Shown here: in pieces, positions 63,167 to 64,000 of the stretch | Numbering within the stretch: position 1 is the stretch's first letter | Layout: each line of letters starts with the position of its first letter | NCBI RefSeq assembly: GCF_004346865.1 | Contig: NZ_SMGR01000002.1 | Coordinates: 372,001-436,000, forward strand | DNA length: 64,000 nucleotides | DNA from: Shimia isoporae | GTDB taxonomy: Bacteria; Pseudomonadota; Alphaproteobacteria; Rhodobacterales; Rhodobacteraceae | Reading direction: 5' to 3' | Program-made: the position numbers and the translations under genes | Notes under the pieces: generated by a model | The model's input: the letters and a program-made list of their open reading frames with translations, nothing else | Told to the model about the DNA's origin: nothing | Databases searched by the model: none

Positions 63167-64000
63167 TCAGCGCAGGCTGCTGAGCAATCTCAAAGAAGCA
63201 TAGCCGTCCGGTGTCATACCACGCGAAAGCTGGTATTCCCGAACCGCGTTGATCGTCAGCGGGCCAATTTTGGCGTCGATTTTCTGCGTATCGAAACCTG
63301 CTGCAGTCAGGCGCGTCTGCAATTCGATACGTTCATCATAGGTCAGAGCCCGATCTCCGCGCGGCCATGCGCCTTGAATCTTCGCCGCACCTTGAATGCG
63401 ATCACTCAGGTGCCCCACTCCGATCACATATGCATCCGCGGTGTTGTACGTTTCGATGGCGTCGAAATTTTTGAAAATCATAAACGCCGCTCCCTCTGCG
63501 CCCGCAGGCAAAAGGATCGACGCTTTACCGTGGTTCGGTACCTTGCGTCCGTTCATGTCCCGAATGCCGATGCGGGCCCACTCCCCGGGCATCTTGAGCG
63601 TTTCCCGGTTGGCCAATGTATAGTCAAATCCGTCCGGAATGCGCACTTCAACACCCCAAGGCTGTCCCTTGACCCAACCCGAATTCTTCAAATAGGCCGC
63701 TGTCGAGGCCAGCGCGTCGCTCGGATCGTCTGTCCAGATATCGCGCTTTCCGTCGCCTGTGAAATCCACAGCGTAAGACAAAAATGAGGTCGGCATGAAT
63801 TGGGTATGCCCCATGGCACCGGCCCAACTGCCGGTCATGTTCGCAACCGATGTGTCTCCGTTTTGCAGAATCGTCAAAGCTGCGGTCAGTTGCTCCTCGA
63901 AGAAGGCACCGCGCCGTCCGTCATAGGCCAGGGTCGCCAAAGCGCTGATGATAGGCGTGCTGCCGCGAAACGTGCCATAGGCGCTTTCCAGCCCCCAAAT
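63167..64000 (-). CDS. MltB-type lytic murein transglycosylase (5' truncated)
   Basis: The frame is open to the window edge, so the N-terminus is missing; 277 codons are visible. The catalytic Glu is in IWGLESAYGTFRG (codon at 63986-63988). MGHTQFMPTSFLSYAVDFTG and DALASTAAYLKNSGWVKGQP are typical of the SltB/MltB family. A C-terminal peptidoglycan-binding domain ends it (LTAAGFDTQKIDAKIGPLTI, then AVREYQLSRGMTPDGYAS). The stop touches the convergent L,D-transpeptidase stop, so both wall enzymes share a 3' junction. Confidence 0.92.
   Translation of the reverse strand: MWGLESAYGTFRGSTPIISALATLAYDGRRGAFFEEQLTAALTILQNGDTSVANMTGSWAGAMGHTQFMPTSFLSYAVDFTGDGKRDIWTDDPSDALASTAAYLKNSGWVKGQPWGVEVRIPDGFDYTLANRETLKMPGEWARIGIRDMNGRKVPNHGKASILLPAGAEGAAFMIFKNFDAIETYNTADAYVIGVGHLSDRIQGAAKIQGAWPRGDRALTYDERIELQTRLTAAGFDTQKIDAKIGPLTINAVREYQLSRGMTPDGYASLRLLSSLR

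Overview
The window reads as chromosome of an alphaproteobacterium, most likely a marine Rhodobacteraceae (Roseobacter-group) organism. The evidence is moderately high GC content, tight ATGA-overlap operons, the flaF-flbT-flagellin pair that is typical of alphaproteobacteria, CtrA-like boxes in front of flagellar genes, and several transporter and regulator families common in roseobacters. No rRNA, tRNA, CRISPR array, insertion sequence or prophage gene was recognised.

Region 1 (1-5630, + strand) is the tail of a carbohydrate ABC transporter operon (permease, ATPase) followed by two sugar-phosphate-isomerase-type TIM barrels and two Gfo/Idh/MocA dehydrogenases, an uptake-plus-oxidation/isomerisation module of unknown substrate. 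A perfect 15-bp hairpin separates it from a convergent thiolase. Region 2 (5701-22263) is housekeeping and accessory metabolism: thiolase; an XRE-cupin regulator next to kbl-tdh (threonine to glycine plus acetyl-CoA) with twin operator-like palindromes; a class III nucleotide cyclase; an OFA-family MFS transporter; a cysteine-synthase-family PLP enzyme; a COG0523 GTPase with a Zur-like box and a decayed DUF1826 gene behind it; a TetR regulator; the outer-membrane translocation pair tamA-tamB; and a PlsC-type acyltransferase.

Region 3 (22351-53898) is one large flagellar cluster in alternating strand blocks: motB-flgE-flgK-flgL-flgI (+); fliF-fliH-fliN-fliP (-); fliL, a membrane coiled-coil protein, motE-like, motA, a 764-aa repeat protein, an SLT lytic transglycosylase, flhA-fliR-flhB and a FliJ-like coiled-coil protein (+); flgB-flgC-fliE-fliQ-flgF-flgG-flgA-flgH and a second fliL (-); fliI (+); a rod-binding protein, flgN-like gene, flagellin, flaF, flbT and a DUF1217 gene (-); fliK and flgD (+). 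It covers export apparatus, rod, hook, rings, stator and filament, but I see no fliG or fliM.

Region 4 (53952-64000) holds a phosphotransferase with an apparent CTG start abutting a hairpin, then a polyamine module: PotF-PotA-PotB-PotC plus a PuuB-like oxidase (-) divergent from a GntR regulator and a SpuC-like aminotransferase (+). A TAATTTGATCA element occurs in front of both arms. The window ends with an L,D-transpeptidase and a truncated MltB-type lytic transglycosylase.

I did not find a convincing new defence or mobile system. The best leads are regulatory (paired operators, CTG start in a hairpin, CtrA-like boxes), a threonine dehydrogenase that lacks the structural-zinc cysteines, and three poorly characterised proteins built into the flagellar operons.
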